Shown here in pieces: positions 6,729-7,485 of a stretch of DNA of 7,485 bases (within the stretch, counting starts at the first letter, position 1; each line of letters starts with the position of its first letter). The notes beneath the pieces were generated by a model. It saw nothing but the letters and a program-made list of their open reading frames with translations. It was not told the DNA's origin and made no database searches. The stretch is from Deltaproteobacteria bacterium. GTDB taxonomy: Bacteria > UBA10199 > SPLOWO2-01-44-7. Both the position numbers and the translations under genes were made by a program. The stretch covers positions 1 to 7,485 of the forward strand of contig JAUYJH010000140.1 of the NCBI GenBank assembly GCA_030688705.1, read 5' to 3'.

Positions 6729-6735
6729 AAGGAGG
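6729..6735 (+). promoter_or_regulatory. Ribosome-binding site of the ihfB-like gene
   Basis: AAGGAGG lies five bases before ATG 6741 and fixes this start. The same frame is open far upstream into sppA, but that part is a shadow of sppA and the heptad repeat. The site stands at the foot of the heptad hairpin, which leaves it single-stranded when the hairpin forms. Confidence 0.85.
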
Positions 6736-6740
6736 AACGC

Positions 6741-7025
6741 ATGAATAAAAGTGATCTCGTTCAGTTGGTCTCGGGCAAATTGCCCACCTTGGCGTTCAAA
6801 GATGTCGAGGTAATCGTCAACACCATCTTCGACGCGATGTGCCGCTCGTTGACAAGGGGGGACCGCATAGAAATCCGCGGCTTTGGCAGTTTCGAGGTGC
6901 GGGTGAGAAACCCCCGGACCGGCCGCAACCCCAAAACCGGCAGATCGGTGGAGGTGGGGACAAGAAAAGTCCCCTTTTTCAAAGTCGGCAAAGAATTGAA
7001 GGAAAAGGTAAACAATGGCGGCTGA
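6741..7025 (+). CDS. ihfB: IHF-beta / HU-family DNA-bending protein
   Basis: This 94-residue histone-like protein forms dimers that bend DNA sharply. It has the N-terminal helices (MNKSDLVQLV onward), the signature GDRIEIRGFGSFEVRVRNP (40-58), and the DNA-binding beta arm with GRNPKTG (61-67). Pro64 corresponds to the intercalating proline of IHF-beta. RIEIRGFGSF and PRTGRNPKTG are almost identical to E. coli IhfB, and the position downstream of rpsA is the same, so IHF-beta is preferred over HU. Whether an alpha partner exists is not visible; a homodimer is possible. The gene overlaps the HIT gene by 11 bases, implying coupled translation. Confidence 0.9.
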   Translation: MNKSDLVQLVSGKLPTLAFKDVEVIVNTIFDAMCRSLTRGDRIEIRGFGSFEVRVRNPRTGRNPKTGRSVEVGTRKVPFFKVGKELKEKVNNGG

Positions 7026-7485
7026 TAATCTGTGGGCTCCATGGCGGATGGAGTTCATCAAAGACAAGCGTTTCAAAACAGGCGAGGCTCCTTGCGTTTT
7101 TTGCGAACTCAAAGAAAAAAAGCCCGATGAGCAAAATCTGGTTTTATACCAGGGTAAAAATAATTACATTGTGATGAACCGCTTTCCCTACACGACCGGG
7201 CATCTGCTGGTTGTCTCTCACGAGCATACGGCCGATCTCAAAACTCTTTCGGCAGACGCCCACGGGGAAATTATGGGGCTCTTGGCCAAGGGGATGGAGG
7301 TTTTGAAAGAGGTGTTGGGTGCCGAAGGTTTTAATTGCGGCGTCAATGTGGGCCGTGTGGGGGGGTGCGGCATTCTGGATCATCTTCACTGGCATATTGT
7401 GCCGCGCTGGACGGGAGACACCAATTTTTTGCCGGTGTTGACCGGCTCCCGCTGTATGCCCGAATATTTGGGTGAAACGCATAAA
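7015..7485 (+). CDS. HIT-family nucleotide hydrolase/transferase (3' end outside window)
   Basis: The frame runs from ATG 7015 to the last base, 157 codons without a stop. It starts inside the ihfB-like gene (11-base overlap), with AAGGAAAAGG (6999-7008) as ribosome-binding site. The N-terminal LWAPWR and a CVFC pair (Cys27, Cys30), probably a zinc-binding half-site, are typical of HIT proteins related to Ap4A phosphorylase. FPYTTGHLLVVSHEH (57-71) and NVGRVGGCGILDHLHWHIVP (111-130) follow. The triad HLHWH (His123, His125, His127) is the catalytic HxHxH, with His125 the expected nucleotidyl acceptor by family analogy. Family members are about 160-170 residues, so only a few residues are missing. 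Substrate (dinucleoside polyphosphate, AMP adducts) is unproven. Confidence 0.93.
   Translation, partial: MAADNLWAPWRMEFIKDKRFKTGEAPCVFCELKEKKPDEQNLVLYQGKNNYIVMNRFPYTTGHLLVVSHEHTADLKTLSADAHGEIMGLLAKGMEVLKEVLGAEGFNCGVNVGRVGGCGILDHLHWHIVPRWTGDTNFLPVLTGSRCMPEYLGETHK

Overview
The window looks like chromosomal DNA of a Gram-negative bacterium. It has OmpA-type peptidoglycan binding, a lipoprotein, signal peptides, and a translation-linked cluster rpsA - sppA - ihfB/HU-like - HIT. The rpsA/ihfB neighbourhood is proteobacterial; with sppA and HIT genes added it fits deltaproteobacteria-like lineages best. That placement is inference from gene order and motifs, not from a search.

Left part (1-2834): a soluble PAS histidine kinase runs leftward and leaves the window at base 1. 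Divergent from it is a compact rightward operon for four small envelope proteins: an OmpA/Pal-type peptidoglycan-binding protein, a YtjA/DUF1328 two-helix membrane protein of 56 residues (2005-2175), a 60-residue lipoprotein, and a secreted glycine-rich protein I do not recognise. The 224-bp gap between kinase and operon holds two divergent copies of the same promoter-like block: a 19-bp motif ending in TTGTTTC, followed 17-18 bp later by TAGGAT or TAGAAT. This suggests that kinase and operon share control, as in an envelope-stress module. It is the most interesting signal here.

Middle (2857-3981): a bidirectional terminator separates that operon from an opposing tRNA-Gly(GCC) gene. Upstream of the tRNA, also leftward, lies a two-gene unit: a membrane protein resembling the N-terminal domain of urate hydroxylase PuuD, without its cytochrome part, then an Asn/Gln-rich exported small protein.

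Right part (4004-7485): divergent promoters with good -35/-10 elements drive the PuuD-like unit leftward and rpsA rightward. Ribosomal protein S1 is followed by a signal peptide peptidase (SppA), an IHF-beta/HU-type DNA-bending protein, and a HIT-family nucleotide hydrolase or transferase that overlaps the preceding gene and is cut by the window end. Two intergenic palindromes interrupt this cluster: a 68-bp element between rpsA and sppA, and a hairpin of five plus five GGAC-type heptads between sppA and the ihfB-like gene.

Several genes, mostly in the accessory part, use a run of 5-7 G as ribosome-binding site, whereas rpsA, the ihfB-like gene and the DUF1328 gene use classical AGGAGG. I see no IS element, CRISPR array, prophage gene or rRNA. 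Intergenic stretches are all shorter than 300 bases.
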